33,710 nucleotides of DNA from Ignavibacteriales bacterium (lineage in GTDB: Bacteria > Bacteroidota > Ignavibacteria > Ignavibacteriales > Ignavibacteriaceae): positions 1-33,710 of the forward strand of contig JAGUYG010000112.1 of the NCBI GenBank assembly GCA_020061465.1, in the 5' to 3' direction. The notes under the pieces were generated by a model. It worked only from the letters and a program-made list of their open reading frames with translations, made no database searches and was not told the origin of the DNA. The translations under genes were made by a program, and so were the position numbers. Position 1 is the first letter of the stretch. Every line of letters starts with the position of its first letter. Below are positions 1 through 7,753 of this stretch, one piece after another.

Positions 1-7
1 AAATAAG

Positions 8-30
8 CCTTTCCCTTTTTAAGGGAAAGG
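8..30. repeat. 10-bp-stem hairpin at the window edge
   Basis: Arms CCTTTCCCTT (8-17) and AAGGGAAAGG (21-30) are perfectly complementary around a TTT loop, and the 3' side runs into ttggatagag. The shape (pyrimidine arm, 3-nt loop, purine arm, then ggttgg) resembles the CCCTCCCTTT/AAAGGGAGGG hairpin at 32134-32156. It may be a diverged member of the same family (inference). No gene is close enough upstream in the window to call it a terminator. Confidence 0.55.
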
Positions 31-203
31 TTGGATAGAGTTCAAATTATAAGCGTAAAAAATCTAAGAGATATTTTCTTAAATAGTCGTATTTAAGAAT
101 ATATAAGTTGTTCATTATTAAATCATTATAAACGTAACCTAAAAAAGAAACAACACTTTTAAGATGATAAGAATGTTCTCATAATATTGTGGATAATAAT
201 TTC

Positions 204-266
204 ACCCCTTTGGGGTTTTACCTTCTCTTATTACAATTTTTTAGAATCATTACACCCCTTCGGGGT
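204..266. repeat. Two ACCCC-GGGGT mini-hairpins
   Basis: Two hairpins with the same 5-bp stem and 3-nt loops lie 37 bp apart: ACCCC-TTT-GGGGT at 204-216 and ACCCC-TTC-GGGGT at 254-266. The flanks differ, so this looks like a dispersed hairpin module rather than a duplicated block. Confidence 0.55.
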
Positions 267-305
267 TAATTGATTCGCGCTACGAATTAAAACTAATCGG
301 AACGA

Positions 306-359
306 TCCCGACCGAAGGTTCCTTAGGAAAAGCTTTTCCTAAGGAACCTTCGGTCGGGA
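306..359. repeat. Perfect 54-bp palindrome
   Basis: The sequence equals its own reverse complement, centred on the AAGCTT between 332 and 333. The outer arms begin TCCCGACCGAAGG and the inner arms contain TTCCTTAGGAA, itself nearly palindromic. There is no loop, so it could form a 27-bp cruciform arm. It sits among shorter hairpin modules and looks like a nested composite. No T-tract follows, so a terminator role is not supported. Confidence 0.85.
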
Positions 360-370
360 AAAGAACTAAA

Positions 371-383
371 ATCCCGAAGGGAT
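371..383. repeat. Intact ATCCC-GAA-GGGAT hairpin module
   Basis: Stem ATCCC/GGGAT around loop GAA, followed by ggtatgattctaac. It serves as the uninterrupted reference for the split copy at 420-468. Confidence 0.6.
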
Positions 384-419
384 GGTATGATTCTAACAAA
401 ACAATACCCCATCAGTAAA

Positions 420-468
420 ATCCCGACCTGCCCGCCACTACAAACTGATGCAGGCAGGCGGGAGGGAT
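420..468. repeat. ATCCC/GGGAT module split by a 36-nt hairpin insertion
   Basis: Bases 420-426 (ATCCCGA) and 463-468 (AGGGAT) join to give exactly the 13-nt module seen intact at 371-383. The intervening 427-462 carries CCTGCC (427-432) and GGCAGG (453-458), and with TCCCG/CGGGA (421-425/459-463) forms an 11-bp stem with one bulged A. It reads as a hairpin inserted into the loop of another hairpin. Confidence 0.65.
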
Positions 469-648
469 GATATTATTTTTTGGTATTGAAAGGCAAAAAA
501 TAAATCCTAAGAATTTTACCTTACACATCATAGCTATGCAGTAGCTGGTAGGGTTTCGTTTTAGAAATCTAATTAACATTTTATGCGAGTGTGTTTTGAG
601 TGGTTACAGTCAGAAGACATTTTAGACAAATCAATAAAAAACCGCTTA

Positions 649-680
649 TTTGTATAAGAAATAGGCAATTGATATATTTG
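649..680 (+). promoter_or_regulatory. Bacteroidota-type promoter (TTTG-N20-TATATTTG)
   Basis: TTTG at 649-652 and TATATTTG at 673-680 match the Bacteroidota sigma consensus (-33 TTTG, -7 TAnnTTTG) with a 20-bp spacer. The -7 box ends five bases before the ATG at 686, so transcription would begin at or within a few bases of the start codon, giving a leaderless or nearly leaderless mRNA. No Shine-Dalgarno precedes the ATG, which fits. A second site with the same geometry precedes asnS. Confidence 0.6.
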
Positions 681-685
681 ACCAA

Positions 686-1447
686 ATGAAAAATCTCCTT
701 CAAAAACCATTTGTAAAGAAGTTTATTTACTTTTGCATCGGCTTTTTTTTACTAGTGCTTATCTTGGACCGCTTCGTTTTTCCATGGTATGTCAGTTCAC
801 CCGAAACAACTGTTCCGGATGTAGTCGGACTAATAGAGAGTGCTGCAATTGGACGTCTCGAAGATGTATCTCTGCAGCCGGTTGTAGGTGATACAACCTT
901 CGACCAAAGATTTCCGAAAGGAACAATAATTTTGCAAAGACCAAAAGCCGGCGAAATGGTAAAAGAGGGAAGAAGAGTTCATCTATATATTAGCGGCGGC
1001 GAACCGATTGTATATGTTCCGCAGTTAAGAGGTAAGTCTATTCGCGATGCTAAATTTTCACTCGAACGGCTTGGATTAAAATTAGGAATAATTGAAGAAG
1101 TTCCTTCTAATCAGCCAAAGGATATGATATTCGATCAGCAGTACACCGAGGGAACCCCATTGAAAAGAGGTGAATTTGTGGGAGTATCGGTAAGTATCGG
1201 GTCAGGCTTAGGTGAAATAGCTGTTCCTGATCTAATCGGAAAATCATTAACGGAAGCTCAGATAATACTTTCAGATAGTTCATTAGTGATAGGTAAAATA
1301 AATTATCAGCGTTCATTCTCGCTGCTGCCGAATACTATTCTCGATCAATACCCCAGTAAAGGTAACAGAGTTAATAGGGGCGATGCCGTTGACCTTTTTG
1401 TAACAAAATCAGCCGATACCGAAGCTGAAGAATTCATCGAGGAATGA
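686..1447 (+). CDS. Membrane-anchored PASTA-domain protein
   Basis: 253 aa. One transmembrane segment (about residues 11-31) is followed by three PASTA repeats (about 40-104, 108-173, 177-243), each opening with a (V/Y)VPxLxGxS-like motif and carrying the Q-x-P-x-x-G type turn (QRPKAG, QYTEG, QYPSKG). A short acidic tail ends the protein. PASTA domains bind peptidoglycan or its precursors and usually sit on Ser/Thr kinases or penicillin-binding proteins. Neither a kinase nor a transpeptidase domain is present here, so this is an orphan sensor or scaffold facing the periplasm (inference). Its stop codon overlaps the rpe start (ATGA), implying co-translation. The ATG lies immediately after a promoter -7 box, and no upstream start is available. 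Confidence 0.85.
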   Translation: MKNLLQKPFVKKFIYFCIGFFLLVLILDRFVFPWYVSSPETTVPDVVGLIESAAIGRLEDVSLQPVVGDTTFDQRFPKGTIILQRPKAGEMVKEGRRVHLYISGGEPIVYVPQLRGKSIRDAKFSLERLGLKLGIIEEVPSNQPKDMIFDQQYTEGTPLKRGEFVGVSVSIGSGLGEIAVPDLIGKSLTEAQIILSDSSLVIGKINYQRSFSLLPNTILDQYPSKGNRVNRGDAVDLFVTKSADTEAEEFIEE

Positions 1448-2100
1448 TGGGTATTTTAGCACCTTCAATTTTGTCAGCCGATCTTTCAGATTTAGCCGGA
1501 CAAATCAGGTTAGCGGAAATAGGTGGAGCAGATTGGATTCATTGCGATGTGATGGATGGTCATTTTGTTCCTAATCTCACTTTTGGGCCCATTGTAGTTT
1601 CAGCAGCAAAGCGAGCAACCAAACTTCCTCTTGATGTTCATTTAATGATCGAAAAGCCGGATAAATATCTCGAGGATTTCGTTGAGGCAGGCGCCGATTA
1701 TCTGACGGTGCACTTCGAAGCAGATGTTCATTTAAATAGAACTATTTCACGTATCAAAGAGTTAGGAGTTAAAGCAGGCGTCTCTATTAATCCCGCAACT
1801 CCAATCAACTCTTTAAACGATATTGCAGAATATGTAGACTTATTACTTATCATGTCAGTTAATCCAGGATTCGGAGGGCAAAGATTTATTTCTAATTCAT
1901 TAAGAAGAATAAAAGAAGCCGTTGAACTTAGAGAAAAATTAAATGCAAACTTTTTAATTGAAGTTGACGGCGGTGTAAGCAACAAGAATATAAAAATGAT
2001 TAAAGATGCCGGCTGCGATGTATTTGTTGCCGGTTCATCGATATTTAAATCCGGCAACATATCCGCTGCTGCGGCTGAATTGAAAAATCTTATAATTTAA
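1444..2100 (+). CDS. rpe: Ribulose-phosphate 3-epimerase
   Basis: 218 aa, normal length for the family. It interconverts ribulose 5-phosphate and xylulose 5-phosphate in the cytosolic pentose phosphate pathway. The TIM-barrel signatures are all visible: APSILSADLSDL near the N-terminus, the metal-binding HCDVMDGHFVPNLTFGP block, HLMIEKP, VHFEA, MSVNPGFGGQRF and EVDGGVS in the phosphate-binding C-terminal part. Two consecutive ATG codons (1444 and 1447) can start it. The first overlaps the PASTA gene by 4 nt. It lies between a cell-envelope gene and nagA, which fits one sugar/envelope transcript. Confidence 0.97.
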   Translation: MMGILAPSILSADLSDLAGQIRLAEIGGADWIHCDVMDGHFVPNLTFGPIVVSAAKRATKLPLDVHLMIEKPDKYLEDFVEAGADYLTVHFEADVHLNRTISRIKELGVKAGVSINPATPINSLNDIAEYVDLLLIMSVNPGFGGQRFISNSLRRIKEAVELREKLNANFLIEVDGGVSNKNIKMIKDAGCDVFVAGSSIFKSGNISAAAAELKNLII

Positions 2101-2131
2101 TTTTAAAATTTAATAGGAGATATGTAGTTAT

Positions 2132-3298
2132 ATGAAGTTAGCGTTAGTTGGCGGCACCATTATTACTCCCTTCAGAAAATTGCCGCTTGGTGCTATAGTG
2201 ATAAATGAAGGAAAAATTATTGAGTTAGGTAAATTAACCGACGTCCGATTCCCCGCTGATTGTGAAACTATCGATGTAAGCGGTAAACTATTATGTCCGG
2301 GATTTGTGGATTTATTGGTTCATGGCGGGGCTGGTTATGGCTTTGCAGACGATTTGGAAGGCAGTATAGAGAAAATAGGACGCTACTTTCTTGAACACGG
2401 CTCAACTACCGTGATGGCTTCGCTTTTTGCTAAGCCAAAGGATGAACTAATTAAAGATTTAAATCGGATTGCAGATTACATCGAATCACATCCTCATTCC
2501 AACATCCGCGGCATTCACATGGAAGGTCCATATTTAAATAAAGAATTAAAAGGAGCAATGAACGAAAGTTATTTGTGGAATCCGACTGCCGAGTCGTGGG
2601 AAACAATTTGGGAAGCATCAAGAGGACATATAAAAATTATGACAATAGCTCCCGAATTGCCGGGCGCCATCGATGTTATGAGAGCTGCCGCGGGTAAAGG
2701 TGTAGTTTTATCTATCGGTCACTCGATGGCATCTTATGCCGATATTGAAATAGCAATTGACAACGGTGCCGCTCATGTTACCCATATTTTCAATGCAATG
2801 CGTTCATTTCATCATCGTAATCCCGGAGTAATATTAGGTTCACTGCTGCGCAATGAACTGAAGATTGAATTGATTGCAGATAATCTTCATGTCCATCCTG
2901 CAGTTATGGAACTGCTGCTTAAGCTTAAAGGCGCCAGCGGAATAGTGCTTGTGTCTGATTCAATCAGAGCCGGGGGGATGCATGAAGGTGAGTATGAATT
3001 TGCCGATCAAAAAGTATTTATGAAATCAAAGAGGGCTTATCTTGCCGACGGCACTTTAGCAGGAAGCACATTGACTTTAAATACAGCCATTAAGAATATG
3101 GTTGAAAGCGCGAATGCAAAGATGACCGAAGCCGTAAGAATGGCATCCCTTAATGGAGCTAAAGTTATAAACATGGATCATACAAAAGGTATTTTAGCAG
3201 TGGGAAAGGACGCCGACATTGTTGTGTTAGATGATCATTACGATATTGAGATAACTATAATGGATGGTCAAGTTGTATATCAAAAGCAGGTTCTTTGA
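2132..3298 (+). CDS. nagA: N-acetylglucosamine-6-phosphate deacetylase
   Basis: 388 aa, the usual length. It deacetylates GlcNAc-6-phosphate to GlcN-6-phosphate, feeding amino-sugar recycling and wall precursor supply. It is an amidohydrolase-fold enzyme with PGFVDLLVHGG near residue 60, the metal-site HMEGPYLN, the histidine motifs SIGHSMASY and THIFNAM, the substrate-site HVHP, and the catalytic aspartate in LVSDSIRAGG. An AGGAGA (2115-2120) lies about 11 nt before the ATG. The gene is 31 nt behind rpe and probably in the same operon as the PASTA gene. No nagB is present in the window. Confidence 0.95.
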   Translation: MKLALVGGTIITPFRKLPLGAIVINEGKIIELGKLTDVRFPADCETIDVSGKLLCPGFVDLLVHGGAGYGFADDLEGSIEKIGRYFLEHGSTTVMASLFAKPKDELIKDLNRIADYIESHPHSNIRGIHMEGPYLNKELKGAMNESYLWNPTAESWETIWEASRGHIKIMTIAPELPGAIDVMRAAAGKGVVLSIGHSMASYADIEIAIDNGAAHVTHIFNAMRSFHHRNPGVILGSLLRNELKIELIADNLHVHPAVMELLLKLKGASGIVLVSDSIRAGGMHEGEYEFADQKVFMKSKRAYLADGTLAGSTLTLNTAIKNMVESANAKMTEAVRMASLNGAKVINMDHTKGILAVGKDADIVVLDDHYDIEITIMDGQVVYQKQVL

Positions 3299-3559
3299 TT
3301 GATTGATAGAAGTTTTTCTATCAATTCAAAACGAGAGGTATTATCTTATTTGCTGAGGCAAAATAATATTTTCGCAAATGACGCTGCAGTCGAATTGATC
3401 CTTCGGACCGGGCGTCTCTACAATAGAAACAGCAGATTTTATTTTTGTTGTTGATTGAAACGGATTTCGATAGTTCTATTTCAAAACAGATTCTCTGGTT
3501 AATAAATAAGAAATAAAAAATAATAACTTCGATAAGACAATTATTCCTAAGGTGACGGA
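3299..3559. other. Intergenic gap with two hairpins
   Basis: No gene is seen. A 9-bp perfect hairpin TTGATAGAA/TTCTATCAA (3303-3324) sits directly behind the nagA stop, but no T-tract follows. A second foldable segment lies at 3380-3416, with GACGC (3380-3384) pairing to GCGTC (3412-3416) and an inner TCC-TTC-GGA. It is followed by tctacaa, reminiscent of interspersed repeats ending in GCGTCTCTACA that I recall from related genomes (recollection, not checked). Confidence 0.4.
3303..3324 (+). terminator. Hairpin after nagA, possible terminator
   Basis: Nine-bp stem TTGATAGAA/TTCTATCAA with a GTTT loop, starting 4 nt after the nagA stop. The position suits transcription termination or mRNA 3'-end protection. 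The missing downstream T-run weakens the terminator call. Confidence 0.35.
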
Positions 3560-4717
3560 TTGTTAATTAAAATTACAAATCTCTCTCAACCTGAAGTATT
3601 TAAAAATTACAGCGCAAGGTATAAAATTTTTAGAGATGTGTACGGCTACGGTCTAATCGGAATTGAACTTAACAACATAAATGCCGCACTTGCCGAGACT
3701 GTCCAGAAGATAGTTCTGCGTGAAAAAGAAATTTGTTATAAAGCCAGCGGACAGAAAACTAAATATGTTGATTTATTAATTCCCGGATTCCTCGATAAAT
3801 TAAAAGAGATTGCCCGGAAAATTGTTTCCCACGGTGATGAGGACATCGGATATAAAATTATCAACGTGATTAAAAATTACGAAGAATATGACGCTAAGGT
3901 TTATCAGATAGGAAACCGCACATTTAATTTCAACAAGTCTTATGTTATGGGGGTGCTGAATGTTACTCCCGATTCATTTTCCGATGGCGGAAAATTTCAT
4001 AAACCCGATGATGCTTTTAAGTATGCCGAAGAAATGTTGGGAAATGGAGTGGATATAATTGATGTGGGAGGCGAATCCAGCAGACCCGGTTCCGAACCTG
4101 TTTCGCCTGAAAGTGAACTAAAAAGAGTGATGCCTGTAATTGAAAAAATCTTAAAAAATTATCCTGAAACCATTTTATCCATCGATACAACAAAAAAAAT
4201 TGTTGCCGAAGAAGCATTGCGGGCAGGTGTTAAAATCGTAAATGAAATAAGCGGTTTTACATTCGATCCTTCTATGATAGATGTTGTAAAAAAATATAAT
4301 GCCGCCGGTATTGTTATGCACATGAAAGGAATACCTGCCGATATGCAGAATAATCCGGTATACGAGGATGTAGTTAAAGAAGTTTACGATTTTCTATCTC
4401 AGCAAGCATTAAAGTTATCGAAAAAAGGTATTAATAAAATTTTTATCGATCCGGGCATCGGCTTTGGAAAAAGAGTTGAAGACAATGTTGAACTGCTGAG
4501 AAGACTTGAAGATTTTAAGAGTATGGGTTATCCCATTTTAATTGGAGTATCACGCAAATCCTTTATCGGGAAAATATTAGAGCTTGATGTTGATAAGCGA
4601 GACATACCTTCTGCCGTTATTGAAAGTTTAGCTATTAGATACGGAGCGCGTATCATCCGTACTCATAATTCAAAGATCGGTGTCCAAACTTCTAAATTAA
4701 CAGAGATACTTACTTAA
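3560..4717 (+). CDS. folP: Dihydropteroate synthase with N-terminal extension
   Basis: 385 aa. It condenses p-aminobenzoate with the pterin pyrophosphate in folate synthesis. The catalytic TIM barrel begins at residue 130 with MGVLNVTPDSFSDGG. It continues with DVGGESSRPGSEPV, the SIDTTK strand, NEISGF, MHMKG, IDPGIGFGK, IGVSRKSFIG and the C-terminal RTHN block. Residues 1-129 are extra relative to the ~270-aa enzyme. Longer DHPS forms exist in several phyla, and the role of this extension is not evident from sequence. The start is a TTG preceded by AAGGTGA, with no ATG before the barrel. It ends 7 nt before cdaA, so the two are probably co-transcribed. Confidence 0.93.
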   Translation: MLIKITNLSQPEVFKNYSARYKIFRDVYGYGLIGIELNNINAALAETVQKIVLREKEICYKASGQKTKYVDLLIPGFLDKLKEIARKIVSHGDEDIGYKIINVIKNYEEYDAKVYQIGNRTFNFNKSYVMGVLNVTPDSFSDGGKFHKPDDAFKYAEEMLGNGVDIIDVGGESSRPGSEPVSPESELKRVMPVIEKILKNYPETILSIDTTKKIVAEEALRAGVKIVNEISGFTFDPSMIDVVKKYNAAGIVMHMKGIPADMQNNPVYEDVVKEVYDFLSQQALKLSKKGINKIFIDPGIGFGKRVEDNVELLRRLEDFKSMGYPILIGVSRKSFIGKILELDVDKRDIPSAVIESLAIRYGARIIRTHNSKIGVQTSKLTEILT

Positions 4718-4724
4718 ACGCTTT

Positions 4725-5543
4725 ATGTTTGATTTATTCAAAATAGGATTTCTTACTGTCACCTTTGCCGATTTATTAGACATTGTAATTGTTTCGGTTG
4801 TCATATATAAAATTTATACGCTGCTTAAAGGAACTATTGCCGCACAAATCTTTATCGGTTTGATGCTGGTTTTGCTTCTCTCTTTTGTATCACAGGCGGC
4901 TAATTTCCGCGCACTAAGTTTCCTTCTTAACTTAGTAACCGAAATCTGGGTAATTGCTTTTATAATTTTGTTTCAACCCGAAATTAGAAGACTGTTAGTA
5001 TTCTTAGCCCGCAATCCATTTTTTAGAATGCTTGTGAAACCCGATTCACCTGGAGCAGCCGATATTATTGCCGATGCGGCATTTGAATTATCGCAGCATC
5101 AGCATGGTGCTTTGATAATTATTATCAAATCCACTGGGATAAGAGGTTTTACCGAGACAGGCGAATTGTTAAACGCTAAGCTGTCGAAAGATTTACTCAT
5201 GTCCATCTTCTTTCCGCGGTCTCCTCTTCATGACGGTGCGGTAGTAGTAAGGAATAATATTGTTGAAGCTGCCAGATGCACTTTACCGCTATCGTCTACA
5301 ACAAGCGTAAACGGTGAGAGCCTAGGTATGAGGCATCGTGCCGGATTAGGTATTTCGGAACAGGCTGATGTGGTTAGCGTTATTGTTTCAGAGGAAACTG
5401 GCAGTATTTCTTTAGCAGAAAATGGTCAATTGATAAAAGGCTTATCTAAAGATGCTTTGAGAAAAAGGCTGACACGCGCTATTAAGATTCCTGCCATTAA
5501 AGGATGGAGAGGATTGATTGAACATTACATCAAAGCGAAATAA
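4725..5543 (+). CDS. cdaA: Diadenylate cyclase (c-di-AMP synthase), CdaA type
   Basis: 272 aa. It makes cyclic di-AMP from two ATP, a second messenger tied to potassium and osmolyte balance and to wall integrity. Three N-terminal transmembrane segments (about 15-35, 40-60, 64-84) precede a DAC domain with the diagnostic motifs LHDGAVVV and MRHRAGLGISE and the following SVIVSEETG strand. This is the CdaA/DacA architecture. The usual Firmicute partners cdaR and glmM are not adjacent. Instead folP lies 7 nt upstream and a glycosyltransferase gene overlaps the 3' end. The N-terminus fits the first ATG after the folP stop. Confidence 0.93.
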   Translation: MFDLFKIGFLTVTFADLLDIVIVSVVIYKIYTLLKGTIAAQIFIGLMLVLLLSFVSQAANFRALSFLLNLVTEIWVIAFIILFQPEIRRLLVFLARNPFFRMLVKPDSPGAADIIADAAFELSQHQHGALIIIIKSTGIRGFTETGELLNAKLSKDLLMSIFFPRSPLHDGAVVVRNNIVEAARCTLPLSSTTSVNGESLGMRHRAGLGISEQADVVSVIVSEETGSISLAENGQLIKGLSKDALRKRLTRAIKIPAIKGWRGLIEHYIKAK

Positions 5544-6228
5544 TGTTTGTGCTATCATTCCCTTTTATAATGAAGCTGGATTTATAAAAGATATTTTACT
5601 CCGCACTTTTCCTTATGCCGATCTTATAATTGCAGTAAATGATGGATCGACGGATAATTTTCTTTCGCACTTTCCTCTTGTTGATAAAGTATTATTGATC
5701 TCCATTCCTCAGAATAACGGCAAAGGTTATGCGTTAAGTGATGGATTTAAGATTAGCCTAATATTAGGTTTTAAGCATACCATTGCGTTGGATGCAGATT
5801 TGCAGCATCCTCCCGAACTTATTCCCAAATTTATCGACTCATTAAATTCACACGACCTGATTATCGGAAACAGATTGAAAGAAATCTATAAGATTCCAAT
5901 TCATCGAATTTTCAGCAATTTATTAACATCGTTACTTCTATCAATTAAGTTAAGAACGAAAATTTATGATAGTCAATGCGGTTTTAGAGGATTTAAAAAT
6001 TCAGCATTAAAATTTGTTTTGCTTGAACGCACCGGTTATGAAGCTGTAAGCGAGATTATTATTAAATCCGTGAAAAATAGATTAAGTATAGGATTTATTG
6101 ATATACCTGCAGTATATCATACTGAAAAGAGCAAGATAAAATCAGCTAAAATTATAAAAGAATTTGTGAAATTACTTTTTACTCCTGTTCAAAACTTCGG
6201 AATTAATTTTAATCAAAATCAAAACTAA
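5518..6228 (+). CDS. Family 2 glycosyltransferase (DPM1/DPG-synthase-like)
   Basis: 236 aa. A GT-A fold family 2 enzyme that most likely moves a sugar from a nucleotide sugar to a lipid phosphate or envelope acceptor. It shows IIPFYNEAG at the N-terminus, VNDGSTD (about 39-46), the metal-binding DADLQHPPE (about 91-99) and DSQCGFRGFK. No clear C-terminal transmembrane pair is seen, so it is shorter than many polyprenyl-phosphate transferases. The reading frame starts at a TTG that lies inside the last 26 nt of cdaA, with a good GGAGAGG at 5506-5512, so translation is probably coupled. The substrate cannot be told from sequence. Confidence 0.85.
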   Translation: MNITSKRNNVCAIIPFYNEAGFIKDILLRTFPYADLIIAVNDGSTDNFLSHFPLVDKVLLISIPQNNGKGYALSDGFKISLILGFKHTIALDADLQHPPELIPKFIDSLNSHDLIIGNRLKEIYKIPIHRIFSNLLTSLLLSIKLRTKIYDSQCGFRGFKNSALKFVLLERTGYEAVSEIIIKSVKNRLSIGFIDIPAVYHTEKSKIKSAKIIKEFVKLLFTPVQNFGINFNQNQN

Positions 6229-6334
6229 GAAATTCCGCCAGGATAGAAAGACTTAAACTTGCTGAACTCAGAAGGAAAAGTAATAACTTTTTTAAAACAC
6301 GTGTAATTATTCAATTATTTTTTTCGACATTCTT

Positions 6335-6793
6335 ATGGCTGCACGCAAGAAGTGGGAAATAAAAGGCATAAATGAAAAGCAAGAGCTTTCAGACGCTGCT
6401 AAAATAATTTTAGGGAATAGAATCAATAATCTTCTTTCTTCGATAAAAAATTATTTCAGTGAACCCTCTGTCGAAAATTTACATTCAGTAAGAATAGCCC
6501 TCCGACGGGTGAGGTACTCTATGGAATTATTTATAGACTGCTTCAGTAAGAAAAAATTTTTAGCTTTCTACCGGGCAATAGAAAATCTTCAGGATATTTC
6601 TGGCAGCGTGCGAGATTTGGATGTTATGCTTCAAAACATAAACACGATAGTTCATGAAGATAAAGTGAAGGTATCAAATAAAGTAATCGAAAATATTATT
6701 CAACGCCGGGCGAATCTGTTAGATGAATTAAAGTTTCAGCTTATGAAGTTTATCCACGGCACACCGCTAAAAAAGTTTAAGGAATTATTATGA
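6335..6793 (+). CDS. Short CHAD-domain protein
   Basis: 152 aa. CHAD domains are helical, rich in conserved His/Arg, and bind inorganic polyphosphate. Visible hallmarks are LHSVRIALRRVRYSMELF (about 49-66) and SVRDLDVML (about 89-97). Full CHAD proteins run about 220-300 aa and carry a second basic repeat. Here the protein stops after about half of that, and the 53 nt to the next gene hold no remainder, so it is a minimal or truncated version. A Ppx/GppA phosphatase gene in the same window makes a polyphosphate link plausible (inference). No clear Shine-Dalgarno precedes the ATG, and the 106 nt upstream hold no gene. Confidence 0.75.
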   Translation: MAARKKWEIKGINEKQELSDAAKIILGNRINNLLSSIKNYFSEPSVENLHSVRIALRRVRYSMELFIDCFSKKKFLAFYRAIENLQDISGSVRDLDVMLQNINTIVHEDKVKVSNKVIENIIQRRANLLDELKFQLMKFIHGTPLKKFKELL

Positions 6794-6846
6794 TAATACA
6801 CACCTATGGATGTGTGATTTAATAACTAAAACAGGAGGAGAAAAAA

Positions 6847-7524
6847 ATGAAACTGAAATATTTATCACATTCGGCTTTCCAGATAACTACAGAAAATGGT
6901 AAAGTGATTCTTATCGATCCATTTCTTGACGGCAACCCGAACAGTCCGGTTAAGTCAAAAGATGTTAAAGCTGATTATATTGTTGTTACTCACGCACACG
7001 GCGACCACCTGGGAGATGCTTTTAACATAGCCAAACACAGCAAAACTACTTTTATTTGCGTAAATGAATTAGCAAACTACTGCAAAGAAAAAGGTTTCAA
7101 TGCTCACAATATGCACATCGGCGGGCAGCATTCATTCGATTTTGGCACTGTAAAATTTACAATTGCACATCACGGATCGCAAACACCCGATAATAAATAT
7201 GCCGGTGAGCCTGCCGGAGTTATTTTGTCGATTGAAGGAAAAAATATTTATCACACCGGCGATACGGGATTATTTTACGATATGAAGTTGATCGGTGAAA
7301 TGAATCCTATCGACTATATGCTGCTTCCAATCGGCGATAATTTTACGATGGGCATTACCGATGCGGTAAAAGCTGTAGAATTAGCTAATCCGAAAGTATG
7401 TATTCCCATGCATTACAATACCTTTCCGGTAATAGAAGCCGACCCTGAAGAATTCAAACAAAAGATTGAAGCTGCGGGACAGAAATGTTATGTGATGAAG
7501 TTCGGAGAGGAAATAATAATTTAG
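6847..7524 (+). CDS. UPF0173 metal-dependent hydrolase (metallo-beta-lactamase fold)
   Basis: 225 aa, the normal family length. A cytosolic metallo-beta-lactamase-fold hydrolase of the UPF0173/YtkL group with the metal motif THAHGDHLGD, the bridging-aspartate motif HTGDTGLF and a C-terminal PMHYNTFP histidine. IDPFLDGNP near residue 25 is typical of the group. The physiological substrate is not established for the family. Translation is driven by a strong AGGAGG seven nt before the ATG, unlike most genes here. A hairpin terminator at 7573-7611 closes the unit. Confidence 0.9.
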   Translation: MKLKYLSHSAFQITTENGKVILIDPFLDGNPNSPVKSKDVKADYIVVTHAHGDHLGDAFNIAKHSKTTFICVNELANYCKEKGFNAHNMHIGGQHSFDFGTVKFTIAHHGSQTPDNKYAGEPAGVILSIEGKNIYHTGDTGLFYDMKLIGEMNPIDYMLLPIGDNFTMGITDAVKAVELANPKVCIPMHYNTFPVIEADPEEFKQKIEAAGQKCYVMKFGEEIII

Positions 7525-7572
7525 GCAATTAGAGCTAAACACCGAAAAAGCAATAGTAGTATGTTTTAAATA

Positions 7573-7611
7573 CCCCGCCGAAAACAATTTTCCGGCGGGG
7601 CTGAATTTTTT
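7573..7611 (+). terminator. Rho-independent terminator after the UPF0173 gene
   Basis: CCCCGCCG (7573-7580) pairs with CGGCGGGG (7593-7600). The stem continues through AAAA/TTTT with one bulged C, and a run of six T follows at 7606-7611. It separates the hydrolase from the parAB cluster. Confidence 0.8.
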
Positions 7612-7753
7612 AGCAGCCGATTGATCGATGTATAAAAGTAATGAAAGAATTAATTTCATTACAGAAAAAATATTATTCACCTCTATTTTATCAAAAACTA
7701 TTAAATCTTATCTTACGGCTGTTTGAAATCATTCATCCAGAAAAAATGAGTTA

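Larger units (their letters stand above)
31..648. other. Non-coding, repeat-rich stretch
   Basis: No credible gene is seen on either strand. The stretch holds a series of short hairpin modules: ACCCC/GGGGT twice (204-216 and 254-266), a 54-bp palindrome (306-359), an ATCCC/GGGAT module (371-383) and an interrupted copy of that module (420-468). About 469-648 shows nothing recognisable before the promoter. Confidence 0.6.
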
